From assembly GCA_029259935.1 (NCBI GenBank), contig JAJDEH010000280.1, positions 1 to 44,444 on the forward strand: a stretch of 44,444 nucleotides of DNA. The letters run 5' to 3'. The first letter of the stretch is position 1, and every line of letters starts with the position of its first letter. Positions 1-8,640 of the stretch are shown here, piece by piece. Under the pieces are notes generated by a model that worked only from the letters and a program-made list of their open reading frames with translations, did not search any database and had not been told where the DNA came from. Source of the DNA: Planctomycetota bacterium. Its GTDB lineage: Bacteria; Planctomycetota; Planctomycetia; Pirellulales; Pirellulaceae. Both the position numbers and the translations under genes were made by a program.

Positions 1-1
1 C

Positions 2-1963
2 GCGCAGCAGGCGATCGACGATCGGGGGCGTGGCGGGCGAACCAGAAACGGCCAATTTGGCGCGCCTGGAAATTCGAACCGGCAACGGACACAAGCTCCA
101 ATCCAAAGGCCAACGAATCCGACAATTCGCCCCAACCCGACTTCCAAGCAGTCGCGGCCGCCCAGTGCGCGGCAAACCAGTCCCAAACCGGTAGGCACCG
201 GTTCCAAACCGCTTGTTGATACGGGCCGGGACATCAAGCCCCGGAACATCGAGCCCGTTGTCGAGCGCGAGGAAGCACCGTCGCAAACCACCAACCTGCG
301 TTCTTCACGGCGTCTGGATCGGTTGAAGGAGATTCCTCGGCAACCTATCAATGTCACGCCCAAACCAGAACCCAAGGAAGTGGTAGAACAGCAACCAGCG
401 GCCGAAACGCCGAAATCTCAACCGATCCGTCCGGCGCGCCTTGCACAAGCGCCGAAGCGACCGGAAACCGCGAGCGCGCCCGCTTCGATCGCGACCCCGC
501 CGCAAGCTGAGGAAGAGAACATTCAAATCAAGAGCGTCGGCCCTTCACTGCAAGTGGAAACGGTCGGCCCACGCGCCATGACCATTGGCAAGCCGGCGGA
601 CTACGTCATCAAGATCTCCAACGGGAATGGCGCACCTGCCCGCAACGTCGAAGTTTCCATATCGCTTCCCGCCTGGGTCGAAGTCGTAGGCGACCAGCCC
701 TCCAATGGCCGCGTCCGCCGCGGCAACAGCGCGGGTGCCGGAGCGGGCCGACTGGTCTGGTCGATTGAAAACGTCGTGGGACAAGCGCAAGCACAGCTCA
801 TCCTGAAAATCGTTGCCTTGGAAAATCGCCCGGTCGACCTGGCGATTGATTGGTCGTTCGTTCCCCAAGCCACGCGAGCCAGAATTGTCGTTCAAGAACC
901 ACGATTGCAAGTTGCGGTCACGGGTCCCGTCGACGTCCTGTATGGAGAGACGACCAACTACGCGATCACGGTGTCGAACCCAGGCACTGGAAATGCGGAA
1001 AATGTGATCATCACCTTGCCGGCCGAATTGGGTGGCGGAAAGAAAGAAATCGGCATCATCCGAGCCGGTGGACGCCAGCAACTGAATGTCCAACTGCAAG
1101 CCAGCCAAGCCGGCGAAGTCGCGATTCGCGCGATTGCCGCCGCCGAAGGCAATCTGCGGGCCGAGGCCGTCCACCAGGTGCTGGTACGACAAGCAAAGCT
1201 TGCCGTGAAGGTTAGCGCCCCCAAATTCAAGTATGCCGGAAGTGTAACCAAAGTCCATGTGCGTATCGCCAACGTGGGGGATGCGGTGGCCGAGGAAGTT
1301 ATCGCCGCCGTCGCGCTGCCGGCCGGTGCAAAATATTTGGACGGATTGCAGGGAGCTGAAGTGATCGACCGCGGGCTTCGTTGGGCCATCGGCCAGCTCA
1401 CGCCTGGCAGCGAAAGGCAATATGAAGTTATCTGTGAACTGAATAGCGACGGCCAAAATGAATTTCAGGCCGGTGCCCGCGCCGAAGGCAATGTCGCCGC
1501 AGCCGACTCGGCGGCCACCAAGGTCGAAGCTATCGCTGATTTGAAACTCGAAGTGGACGATCCTCAAGGTCCGTTGCCGGTGGGCAAGGACGTGGTGTAT
1601 GAATTGCGGATCAAGAACCGCGGCCGTGACGCCGCTCGAGATGTACGAGTGGTCCTGCAGTTCTCCGAGGGCATTGAACCGGTTACCGTCGAAGGCGGAC
1701 CTGGCGAGATCGTTCCTGGCCAAGTGATCTTCAAGCCCATTTCGAGCATCGAAGCGGGCGGCGAGATTGCATTCCAGGTAACGGCCCGCGCCCAATCGCC
1801 CGGCAATCACATCCATCGCGCGGAAGTGACTTGCCAAGAGCCGGAAACACGACAAGTTTCCGAGGGAACGACCAAGTTCTTTGGCGAAGATACGCCCGAG
1901 GCGGCTGAAACGGCCGAAACGGCGACTCTTAGCGATGGTGACTTTCAGCCCATCCAACGCTAA
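2..1963 (+). CDS. DUF11-type repeat surface protein, 5' end outside window
   Basis: The reading frame is open from the left edge to the stop at 1961-1963, so the true start lies outside the window; a TTG at 323 is only an internal codon. The first 180 codons or so are low-complexity and rich in Pro, Arg, Gln and Ser. After that come at least four Ig-like repeats of roughly 110-120 residues, beginning near nt 575, 925, 1215 and 1560. Each carries the pattern G-x-x-x-x-Y-x-I/V-x-I/V-x-N-x-G followed by a strand ending in LP, which is the signature of DUF11/CARDB-type domains. The last 30 residues or so are Ala/Glu/Thr-rich (an EAAETAETAT repeat). Such proteins are usually large secreted or cell-surface structural proteins of planctomycetes; a role in the proteinaceous envelope is inference. 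No catalytic motif is visible. Confidence 0.85.
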   Translation, partial: AQQAIDDRGRGGRTRNGQFGAPGNSNRQRTQAPIQRPTNPTIRPNPTSKQSRPPSARQTSPKPVGTGSKPLVDTGRDIKPRNIEPVVEREEAPSQTTNLRSSRRLDRLKEIPRQPINVTPKPEPKEVVEQQPAAETPKSQPIRPARLAQAPKRPETASAPASIATPPQAEEENIQIKSVGPSLQVETVGPRAMTIGKPADYVIKISNGNGAPARNVEVSISLPAWVEVVGDQPSNGRVRRGNSAGAGAGRLVWSIENVVGQAQAQLILKIVALENRPVDLAIDWSFVPQATRARIVVQEPRLQVAVTGPVDVLYGETTNYAITVSNPGTGNAENVIITLPAELGGGKKEIGIIRAGGRQQLNVQLQASQAGEVAIRAIAAAEGNLRAEAVHQVLVRQAKLAVKVSAPKFKYAGSVTKVHVRIANVGDAVAEEVIAAVALPAGAKYLDGLQGAEVIDRGLRWAIGQLTPGSERQYEVICELNSDGQNEFQAGARAEGNVAAADSAATKVEAIADLKLEVDDPQGPLPVGKDVVYELRIKNRGRDAARDVRVVLQFSEGIEPVTVEGGPGEIVPGQVIFKPISSIEAGGEIAFQVTARAQSPGNHIHRAEVTCQEPETRQVSEGTTKFFGEDTPEAAETAETATLSDGDFQPIQR

Positions 1964-2032
1964 ACAAACAGGGACTTGACCGCGTCGATTCTCCCCTTGC
2001 CACAAACAGGGAAGGGGTTCGCATCGCTTCTC

Positions 2033-3226
2033 TTAGTCCGAGGAGCCGGGACGCTTTTCAAAAACAAGGGGAATATCGCCTTTTGGATTTTGAATGCGAA
2101 TGGACATTTCTCCATTTAGCAGCATCTCAATTTGCTGACCCACAATCTCCGCTCGCCAGCCTTGGGCGAGTACGGGCGTCTCGGCCACTTCACTTTCGTC
2201 ATCCAAGAGGAACGCCACTAGTTCGCGAACGTCTTGGACGGTGGCCACGATGCCCGGCGCAATCTCGGCGGTGCGACAGATGCTATTGAGAGCCGTCGAC
2301 AAGAATTGAGACACGGTGTTCTGTTGGTGTGAGCTGCGTCGCGAACGCGTGGCGGGGCATTCAGAGTTCGGCAGCGCGAGCGCCCGCGCAATGGCTTCGA
2401 TAATCGAGTCGTAGTACTTCTTGATGTCCGACCGCTCCATTCCCCGAACCGCTCGAATTCGTCGCGCATCGGCACTTTGCCGGCGGGCCAATTCGACGAT
2501 CAAATCGTCACGAAGAACTCGCTTGACAGGACGATTTCTGCGTTTGGCCTCTTCGTCGCGCCACCGCCACAATTCTCGGGCAACCGCCAGCGAGCGAGTC
2601 GACAGGCTGGAAACTCCTGAAATCCGTCGCCAACGTTCCGTGGAATCTTGTTGTTCAATCTCTCCTTGCCACGATTCCATTTCCGTCGCCAGCCACGGCA
2701 GTCGGCCAAGCTCTTTCAGCCGAGCCGTCAATTGATCGTGCATCGGTTCAAGGTAGCACACGTCCAGCAAGGCATAATCCAACTGGCGATCCGTTAGAGG
2801 ACGGCGTCGCCAATCGGTGCGAGTTTCCCCTTTGGCCAAGGACTCGTCGAGCAGTTTTTGCACCAGCTTTCCATAAGACGCCGGATATTCTAGCCCGACC
2901 AGCCCCGCCGCGATCTGCAGATCAAAAAAGTTGTTCGGCCGTTTGCCCACCGCGTCGACACAGAAGCGGAATTCCTCGCGACCGGCATGGACAATCGTGA
3001 CGTGGCCCGGCTGTGCAATCAATTGCCAAAAGGGCGTTACATCGGTAACCGCCTTGGGATCGATGATAGCCAGACGCCCCGCCGCCGCCACCTGGATCAG
3101 ACAAAGATCGGGCCGATAGGTGTCTTCCGAAACAAATTCAGTGTCAAAACCGATCGCGTCCGCATCGGCAATGTCGCTACAGAACTGCTGAAGTTGTTGA
3201 TCCGTGGAAATGTGGTCGTACTGCAC
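2033..3226 (-). CDS. rnd: Ribonuclease D (DEDD 3'-5' exoribonuclease with HRDC domain)
   Basis: A 397-aa protein starting at a GTG codon (3226). The exonuclease fold covers about residues 5-170: Exo I is FDTEF (D28, E30), Exo II is VHAGREEF near residue 80, and Exo III is DYALLDVCYL near residue 150. An HRDC-like helical domain follows (about 210-290; WRWRDEEAKRRNRP, then DDLIVELA) and a less conserved C-terminal helical part. RNase D trims the 3' ends of tRNA precursors and other stable RNAs in the cytoplasm. The Exo II acid appears as Glu where E. coli RNase D has Asp, a conservative change. The gene is divergent from the ABC gene at 3572 and convergent with the upstream repeat-protein gene, so it is probably monocistronic. 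The family assignment is secure. Confidence 0.93.
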   Translation of the reverse strand: MQYDHISTDQQLQQFCSDIADADAIGFDTEFVSEDTYRPDLCLIQVAAAGRLAIIDPKAVTDVTPFWQLIAQPGHVTIVHAGREEFRFCVDAVGKRPNNFFDLQIAAGLVGLEYPASYGKLVQKLLDESLAKGETRTDWRRRPLTDRQLDYALLDVCYLEPMHDQLTARLKELGRLPWLATEMESWQGEIEQQDSTERWRRISGVSSLSTRSLAVARELWRWRDEEAKRRNRPVKRVLRDDLIVELARRQSADARRIRAVRGMERSDIKKYYDSIIEAIARALALPNSECPATRSRRSSHQQNTVSQFLSTALNSICRTAEIAPGIVATVQDVRELVAFLLDDESEVAETPVLAQGWRAEIVGQQIEMLLNGEMSIRIQNPKGDIPLVFEKRPGSSD

Positions 3227-3571
3227 TCTGACTCAGTGGTTGAATAGTTGTGAGAATCTTCCTTGGATCTCATCTTAGTGAAACCGCCTGAATTACACTA
3301 GCCGAGACGGCGTGCGGCGGCTCTCCAGATTCACTAAAGGCCTACCCATCCAAGGACCGGCCAGCCGCATCTCATGTCGATGGCTTGCACCCGCAACGTG
3401 GCGGTATTTCAGGGCGAGCAACAACGTGTCGCTGAATCGATCTCCATCAACTACGCTCGACTAACGCCGTGAACTTGCTAAAAATTGCCAGCGCGGTGGT
3501 GCTGCCACCATCGCTTGGTAAAGTTAACTAAGAAGCAAATTGCCACGTGACTCCGCCGCAGCGCTCGATCC
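3227..3571. other. Divergent intergenic region between rnd and the FHA-ABC gene
   Basis: This 345-nt stretch separates two divergent genes and should hold both promoters, but I see no convincing -35/-10 pair. The only structure is a short inverted repeat, GGTGG (3495-3499) and CCACC (3505-3509), with a 5-nt loop and no T-tract, so it is not a terminator. No coding potential is evident. Confidence 0.6.
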
Positions 3572-6109
3572 ATGCCGACCGACAGCTATCCCCATCTGTT
3601 TAACATCTCGACCGAGGCCGAACTTCCACTAGGAGATCAGCAGTCGGTCACCGTGGCGGCGCGCCCGGATGCGGAAATCACACTCCAGCAGGATGCCGAC
3701 AGCCAAGCCCTTTTCCGCCTCTTTACGGAAGACGATGCTTGGTTCCTTGAGCCTACGGACGGCGCACCGGTGAGCATCAACCAAGTGCCCGTGACCGCGC
3801 GTCAGCCCGTATCCCATCTTTCCATCATTCAGGCCGATCGCACGGTCCTGGTGTTCATCGCGCACAACGACACGAAAGTCTCCTCGACTTGCTCGGCGAA
3901 CCTATGGCTGATCGGCCAGATGATCGACCTTCCGCCATTGCCGAACTTGGCGGATAACGCCACGATCGAGCTGGAACAGGGAATGCGGGAGAACATGGCG
4001 GGGCTTACGCCGTTGGAGCTGCCCGGCAAACTTGAGCTAACAAAACGCGAAATGCGGATCGGTCGCGATGCCGATCAGGCCGACATTTGTCTTCCCGATG
4101 TGCGGGTGTCGCGCGTGCATGCCTCCATCGTCCGCGACGGTCGCACCGCCGTGGTCACCGATTTGAATAGTGCCAACGGGACCTACGTCAACGGCGATCC
4201 AGTTCTCAAGCCGACGGTCGTGCGCGAGGACGATCGCATTCAAATTGGCCCCTACGATTTTGTGTTGCGCAACCGGGCACTCTATCCGGTTTCGCAGCAC
4301 AAGCACGTCGAGCTGATTGCGCGCGGCCTGTCGAGAGAAGTGCCCGATCGCCGCCGACCGGGCAATTCGGTCGTGATCCTGGACGACATTTCGCTCGTCA
4401 TTCGACCTCACGAGTTTGTCTGCATCTTGGGCCCGAGCGGGTCCGGGAAGACGACCCTGCTGTCGGCATTGAGCGCCCGTGTCCAGGCCGACCAGGGAAC
4501 GGTTGCGCTGAACGGCCAAGATTTGTATTCGCATTTCGACGCGCTCAAACAGAACCTGACCGTCGTGCCGCAGCGCGATGTTCTACACGACGTGCTGCCG
4601 CTGAACGTCGCGCTGTGGTACACCGCCAAGCTGCGTTTGCCAGCCGACATGTCGCGGACCGATATTGACGCCCGCATCGACGAAATGCTCGACTCGGTCA
4701 ATCTCACACAGCATCAATTCAAACAGATTCGGCGACTTAGCGGCGGGCAAATCAAGCGGGCAAGCTGTATTAATGAAGTGATTTGCGATCCGAGTCTGGT
4801 CTTTCTCGACGAAGTGACTTCGGGCCTCGACGAACAGGCCGATAGCGAGATGATGAGCCTGTTTCGCAGCATGGCCGACGCGGGCAAGACCGTCGTCTGC
4901 GTAACGCACAGCATGACTTATGTCGAGCGAAACTGCCATTTGGTAGTGATCCTCGCGCCGGGCGGAGCGTTGGCGTTTATCGGTCCGCCGCAAGAGGCGT
5001 TGGATTACTTCAAGATCGCGCGTCTTGGCGATGTGTATCATCGACTGAAGGAAAAAGATGCTGAAGAGTGGAAGGAACAATTCCGCCAGAGCCGCCAATA
5101 CGAGGAATACGTAGAGCAGCGGTTACCGGATGACAAAAAGTCCATGGGGCCAAAATTTGCCCGCCAACGGCAGCGTCGTAGGGCGACCGTCCAGTGGCGT
5201 CAATTTGTGTTGCTGACTCGCCGCTACTTGGCAATCAAGTGGGCTGATAAGCGGTCTTTGGCAATGATGTTTGGCCAAAGTCTGTTCATCGCGGGGCTGC
5301 TCGTCTGGCTGTTTGGCAACATTTCGCAACTCGACATTCAAAAGGACGCCGATGACTACGCTCAGTTTGCATTCGGCGTAAGCATAGAAGACCTCAGCTA
5401 TCTGCCCGACGAACAACAGAAGATCTTGGACAAGGTCGAGTTGGGGAAACGCGCGGATCTTTCATCGCGACTGCTGTTCTTGCTGTGCATCTCTAGCATC
5501 TGGCTGGGGTGCAACAGTGCGGCGAAGGAACTCGTCAAGGAAAGATCGATTTTCAGCAAGGAACGCGATGTGGGGCTCAGTGTACTCAGTTACTACGGGT
5601 CCAAGATTTTGTTACTGGCGGTTCTTGGCATCTTGCAAGTTGCTTTGTTGTTTTTCATCGTCCGCTACTTTACACAGCTTGGCGGCGACATGCCGCGACA
5701 GTTGTTGATTCTGGTGTTGTCCGCCCTAGCGGGAATCGGGATGGGGTTGGCCATTTCGGCGCTGGCCAACACCGAAGATTTAGCGGTCACGGTCGTGCCG
5801 ATTTCGTTGATTCCCCAGATCATCCTCGCGGGCTTGATCGCTCCGCTGCTGCACTATACGCGTGAGCTGAGCCAAGCTTGCATTACTTCCTACTGGTCGT
5901 ATCAAGGCTTGCTGTTAACGCTGAACGACGACCTTCAAGAAGAGCTGCGTGATGCAAAAACTTTGGACATCGATTTAGGGGTCGTTTGGACGTGGCCTCT
6001 GATGTTTCAAGTTTTGCACCTGACATTCTTTTCGGCTGTCGCCCTGATTGCCCTCTACGCGCAAGACGCGAAATTCCGCCGCTATTTCCGGCTTCCATGG
6101 GCTCGCTAG
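3572..6109 (+). CDS. FHA domain-ABC ATPase-ABC-2 permease fusion (ABCG-type half transporter)
   Basis: An 845-aa single-chain protein. Residues 1-150 are an N-terminal region without a clear motif. An FHA phosphothreonine-binding domain lies at about 155-230 (RIGRD at 162, SRVHA at 180, NGTYVNG at 202). An ABC ATPase follows at about 255-480: Walker A GPSGSGKTT at 287, signature LSGGQ at 389, Walker B LVFLDE at 409 and H-loop THSM at 445. Hydrophobic segments near 565-582, 632-648, 677-698, 710-732, 737-758 and 810-830 form an ABC-2-type permease. The ATPase-then-membrane order is that of ABCG half transporters, which act as dimers in the inner membrane. FHA-ABC fusions occur in planctomycetes and cyanobacteria, and the FHA part suggests control by Ser/Thr kinases. 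The substrate is unknown. The start is the first ATG; no clear Shine-Dalgarno is visible. Confidence 0.9.
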   Translation: MPTDSYPHLFNISTEAELPLGDQQSVTVAARPDAEITLQQDADSQALFRLFTEDDAWFLEPTDGAPVSINQVPVTARQPVSHLSIIQADRTVLVFIAHNDTKVSSTCSANLWLIGQMIDLPPLPNLADNATIELEQGMRENMAGLTPLELPGKLELTKREMRIGRDADQADICLPDVRVSRVHASIVRDGRTAVVTDLNSANGTYVNGDPVLKPTVVREDDRIQIGPYDFVLRNRALYPVSQHKHVELIARGLSREVPDRRRPGNSVVILDDISLVIRPHEFVCILGPSGSGKTTLLSALSARVQADQGTVALNGQDLYSHFDALKQNLTVVPQRDVLHDVLPLNVALWYTAKLRLPADMSRTDIDARIDEMLDSVNLTQHQFKQIRRLSGGQIKRASCINEVICDPSLVFLDEVTSGLDEQADSEMMSLFRSMADAGKTVVCVTHSMTYVERNCHLVVILAPGGALAFIGPPQEALDYFKIARLGDVYHRLKEKDAEEWKEQFRQSRQYEEYVEQRLPDDKKSMGPKFARQRQRRRATVQWRQFVLLTRRYLAIKWADKRSLAMMFGQSLFIAGLLVWLFGNISQLDIQKDADDYAQFAFGVSIEDLSYLPDEQQKILDKVELGKRADLSSRLLFLLCISSIWLGCNSAAKELVKERSIFSKERDVGLSVLSYYGSKILLLAVLGILQVALLFFIVRYFTQLGGDMPRQLLILVLSALAGIGMGLAISALANTEDLAVTVVPISLIPQIILAGLIAPLLHYTRELSQACITSYWSYQGLLLTLNDDLQEELRDAKTLDIDLGVVWTWPLMFQVLHLTFFSAVALIALYAQDAKFRRYFRLPWAR

Positions 6110-6219
6110 CCCGGCAGACCGTGGGGCTGGAGTACTTCGGCATCGTGGCCGTCGACTGCGCCAAACGCCGATCCCAATGGATGCTGTGCAGTTTACCGCC
6201 GGGAGCTTGCGAGCGATGA
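6097..6219 (+). pseudogene. N-terminal fragment of an IS110-like transposase
   Basis: This frame begins with an ATG inside the last codons of the ABC gene and ends at a TGA at 6219. It encodes LEYFGIVAVDCAKRRSQWML, which resembles the start of IS110-family DEDD transposases (the first catalytic Asp lies in the GI-x-V-D-x-A-K motif). Only about 40 residues remain before the stop, and no further transposase sequence or terminal repeat follows, so this would be a remnant. The match rests on one short motif recognised by eye. Confidence 0.4.
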
Positions 6220-6269
6220 CGTGAGATGAAAAGTCGACCCGATCCTTTTAACCCGAGCCCACGCATCGC

Positions 6270-6485
6270 CTATCGCGGCGCGCAGATCGGGACACCCGCC
6301 TGTTCGCGTTTTCGATAGAGCTTTGCTGCAAGGCCCACGTGGTTGGAGACGATCGCATCGAACTCGGCCCCACAGACCTCGCATTTCGTGGCCAACTCAT
6401 CGTGAATAGCGACCTTGCATTGATCACAGCGAATATTTCGAAGATCCACAACAATGGACGCGTGCTTGACTTGTTTTTGGGCCAC
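6270..6485 (-). CDS. Small zinc-ribbon protein
   Basis: A 71-aa protein. I chose the GTG at 6485 because AGGAG lies seven bases upstream on the coding strand; a longer in-frame start (6524) has no such signal. Two CxxC pairs (C20/C23 and C35/C38, in IRCDQC and TKCEVC) form a single zinc ribbon, followed by a basic helix (LAAKLYRKREQ). No catalytic residues are seen. Such ribbons typically bind nucleic acid or protein. It lies downstream of, and on the same strand as, a second cysteine-rich protein (6534-6815), 48 nt apart, so the two may be cotranscribed. Its function is unknown. Confidence 0.65.
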   Translation of the reverse strand: MAQKQVKHASIVVDLRNIRCDQCKVAIHDELATKCEVCGAEFDAIVSNHVGLAAKLYRKREQAGVPICAPR

Positions 6486-6533
6486 TTGCCATCTCCTATC
6501 TAGGTCGCTTGCCAAGCGGCCCAATCTGCATTG

Positions 6534-6815
6534 TTAGCAAAACTTGAACCCGCAATCGCAAATCCCCTTTCGCACGTGAATTTTCGCGTCGCACTTGGGG
6601 CACGTCTTTTGCCAGGTAGGCTTGGCCGATTGCTTGGCCGGTTGTTTGGCCTGCGCGGCTTTATTTGCCTGCAGTTGCTCTTTTCGCGGTGCATCCGCTT
6701 GAGTGACCGCACACTGCGGATGAATGCCCGTCAATGAGTACGATCGTTTTCCGCACACGGGACAAGCTCTAGGGTCGACACGAGGAGGGACGGGAGTTGG
6801 CTTTTTCTCACTCAT
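6534..6815 (-). CDS. Small double zinc-ribbon protein with Ala/Lys/Gln-rich linker
   Basis: A 93-aa protein if translated from the ATG at 6815. An in-frame start at 6920 would add 35 residues that lack conserved features. CPVC (18-21) with H32 and C35 forms one metal site, and CPKC (72-75) with C86, C88 and C93 forms a second, rubredoxin-like one. Between them is a Lys/Ala/Gln-rich, probably flexible linker. It is not a recognised family; nucleic-acid or partner binding is inference. A perfect 12-bp palindrome lies about 22 bp upstream of the start. Confidence 0.6.
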   Translation of the reverse strand: MSEKKPTPVPPRVDPRACPVCGKRSYSLTGIHPQCAVTQADAPRKEQLQANKAAQAKQPAKQSAKPTWQKTCPKCDAKIHVRKGICDCGFKFC

Positions 6816-6837
6816 TGTTGTTGAAAGTCGCTTTCTC

Positions 6838-6849
6838 ACATGCGCATGT
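6838..6849. promoter_or_regulatory. 12-bp perfect palindrome upstream of the zinc-ribbon gene
   Basis: ACATGCGCATGT is self-complementary over its whole length and sits about 22 bp 5' of the start codon at 6815. The position suits an operator for a dimeric regulator, but no regulator is identified. Confidence 0.35.
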
Positions 6850-7319
6850 CGATACACTTCCTTAGCCGACACGCAAGTTTCGATCGTCGAATGACAAAGG
6901 TCTTTCAACGGAGGTGACATGACCCGCGAAAGAAAGGCAAATCAGAAGGGGCCCACCTTCTTCAAAAGGGTTGGAGGATGTCAGGCGCGTCCAGAACTGG
7001 AATCGAAATCTGTTTCATGCTCTTCGCGACACGATTTTGATGCGCGGAGGTAAGGAGCCTGAAACGTAACACAACTGCGCTTATTTCGCCTTGAAGAACT
7101 GCTTAGCGAACATCCACACTTACGATATCAGTCTACGACGATGTTTCCTTGGCGTCTAGGTGATCGCACGGCGCAACCGAATGATCGGCCCTATTACAAG
7201 GCGATCTCGATCGCGCGAAGCGGCCAATTCTTCGCGGGTAAACGTTCACTTGCCTAGCTCGCGTGCGTCCAGGCACGCTTTTGATCTGCATGGTGTTCGG
7301 GCAGTCTGGTCAGGATCGG

Positions 7320-7335
7320 CCTTTCTTAAGAAAGG
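7320..7335. promoter_or_regulatory. 16-bp perfect palindrome 5' of a promoter
   Basis: CCTTTCTTAAGAAAGG is perfectly self-complementary and lies 23 bp upstream of the -35 box of the promoter at 7359-7386. The geometry suits an activator or repressor dimer site controlling the gene at 7452. Confidence 0.4.
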
Positions 7336-7358
7336 GCTGATTTCAAGCAGGATCACTA

Positions 7359-7386
7359 TTGCACATCCCATTTTAGAAGATACAAT
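7359..7386 (+). promoter_or_regulatory. Sigma70-type promoter for the 7452 gene
   Basis: TTGCAC (7359-7364), a 16-bp spacer and TACAAT (7381-7386). Predicted start of transcription is near 7393, leaving a leader of about 60 nt before the TTG start at 7452. The 16-bp spacing matches the two promoters at 11948 and 13274. Confidence 0.6.
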
Positions 7387-7451
7387 ACTTGTAGGTCCTG
7401 TTTTTGTAACTAGTCGAATAACGCTACATAAGAGCCTGGGAGTTAGGGAAG

Positions 7452-7982
7452 TTGGCGAAAGCACGGGTCACACGAAAAGAGTTTCTGGCAGATCGACAGG
7501 GAAAAACCTTTGCAGACGTCATGAACGATCCACAGCAGCCCTTCGACACCGTGCTTGAATTCTTTAACGACGGAGATTGTCAACGGCGTATGGAGGAATC
7601 GGAACTGCACCACGACCGGGCCCCGTTGGCGGGTGTTGTTCGGGAGCTTGAATCGCAGCCCGCCATTAATAAATTTCTCGCAGGCGTACATGCCAGTCGC
7701 AGCAAACGCTTGCGGCAGGCCATCGGTGTATTGGTGCGCATGATTATGCAACGTCGTGGTTGGCAAAAGACCGGTAGAAAAGGGTCGCTCGGCGTGCGAG
7801 CGTCACGAACTGAGCGAACGCCCGCGCATAATACAGGAGGTTTGGCATTCTGGTTTATCCGAGCCGAGCGATATGAACTCATCGAAGGAATGCCGTACCG
7901 CTCAGTGCGAGACCGCTGCCAAGAACTCGAGGCCGCGGAGCAACGAAAATCGCCTAACAAGAGACGCGCGGTCGGTTCGTAG
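7452..7982 (+). CDS. Hypothetical basic protein
   Basis: A 176-aa protein from a TTG start at 7452, the first possible start after the in-frame stop at 7419-7421; AGGGAA lies just before it. A shorter alternative begins at the ATG for residue 24. The codon composition looks coding and the sequence is mixed helical, with a charged N-terminal part (RVTRKEFLADRQGKTF) and an Arg/Lys-rich C-terminus. There is no signal peptide, no membrane segment and no motif I recognise. It stands alone behind a good promoter and palindrome. Confidence 0.5.
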   Translation: MAKARVTRKEFLADRQGKTFADVMNDPQQPFDTVLEFFNDGDCQRRMEESELHHDRAPLAGVVRELESQPAINKFLAGVHASRSKRLRQAIGVLVRMIMQRRGWQKTGRKGSLGVRASRTERTPAHNTGGLAFWFIRAERYELIEGMPYRSVRDRCQELEAAEQRKSPNKRRAVGS

Positions 7983-8266
7983 CACGTTGGACGCGAGTTC
8001 GGCGAGGAACGGCAACTATGATCAAAATCGAAATTCCTCTGCCAAAGGACGGCGGTGAAAATGCGTTGCTTTAGCGTTCAACGGCTCGCAGCGTTCGGGT
8101 TGCCGTTGTCCCAGTTAAGCATCCGAGGATTGCTGGTTGCGGAGAGGTTGAGAGGCGGCTTTTCCCGAACGGAAACGGGGTTCGCCGGCATGAATCGTGG
8201 CAAGTAAAGTCGTCGTGAACAGAGGCGAGGCACGCGGAACGCCAGACACGAAAGGACGGCCCACAA

Positions 8267-8602
8267 TTGAACGTGTTTACCTGGTTATTCGGTCAATTCT
8301 CGAATCGCGGCAAGGCTGTGTTGCTATACAAGCGTGGAATGGCAAAGGCTAAAAGTCACGATCACCAAGGTGCCATCGAAGACTACAGCAAGACCAATGA
8401 GATGCCGCACGCGCCCGCCGACCTGAAGGCGGCGGTACTCTATAACCGGGCGCTGGTGTATATGGCGAACGGAGAAGATCAAAAGGGTGCCGACGATCTC
8501 GCCACGGTCATGGCCATGGTCGAGGCGCCGACGCATATCAAAACCATGGTTAAGCAAAAGATGGCGAGGATGGAATCCCGGACCACCAAAAGCAACAGTT
8601 AG
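8267..8602 (+). CDS. Small TPR-like protein
   Basis: A 111-aa protein from a TTG start, with AAAGGA about ten bases upstream. Residues about 16-50 (AVLLYKRGMAKAKSHDHQGA, then IEDYSKT) and about 57-90 (AAVLYNRALVYMANGEDQKG, then ADDLATVM) each show the helix-turn-helix pattern of tetratricopeptide repeats. TPR modules mediate protein-protein contacts; no partner can be named. It is followed 38 nt later by csrA on the same strand, so cotranscription is likely. Confidence 0.65.
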   Translation: MNVFTWLFGQFSNRGKAVLLYKRGMAKAKSHDHQGAIEDYSKTNEMPHAPADLKAAVLYNRALVYMANGEDQKGADDLATVMAMVEAPTHIKTMVKQKMARMESRTTKSNS

Positions 8603-8640
8603 ATGCAAAAGAGCGAATCCCCAACACCAAGGAGGGAAGC

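Larger units (their letters stand above)
6850..7451. other. Largely non-coding stretch with palindrome and promoter
   Basis: About 600 nt with no convincing gene. The open frame at 7160-7558 (+) is Arg/Ser-rich and overlaps the better-supported gene at 7452. Near its right end the stretch holds a 16-bp palindrome and a sigma70-type promoter, listed separately. I see nothing else. Confidence 0.5.

Noticed and set aside
545..2005. A 486-codon open frame on the minus strand
   Set aside because: It is the complement of the DUF11-repeat gene; no motif and biased composition.
3495..3509. Inverted repeat GGTGG/CCACC as a terminator
   Set aside because: Only five base pairs and no T-tract; it lies upstream of both divergent genes.
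7160..7558. A 132-codon plus-strand frame
   Set aside because: Arg/Ser-rich, spans a palindrome and a promoter, and overlaps the better gene at 7452 in another frame.
8018..8074. An 18-codon frame (MIKIEIPLPKDGGENALL) with a fair ribosome site
   Set aside because: Too short to support; may be a gene remnant or chance.
8078..8266. A 62-codon minus-strand frame
   Set aside because: No ribosome site, Arg/Pro-rich, and it covers the presumed leader of the TPR gene.
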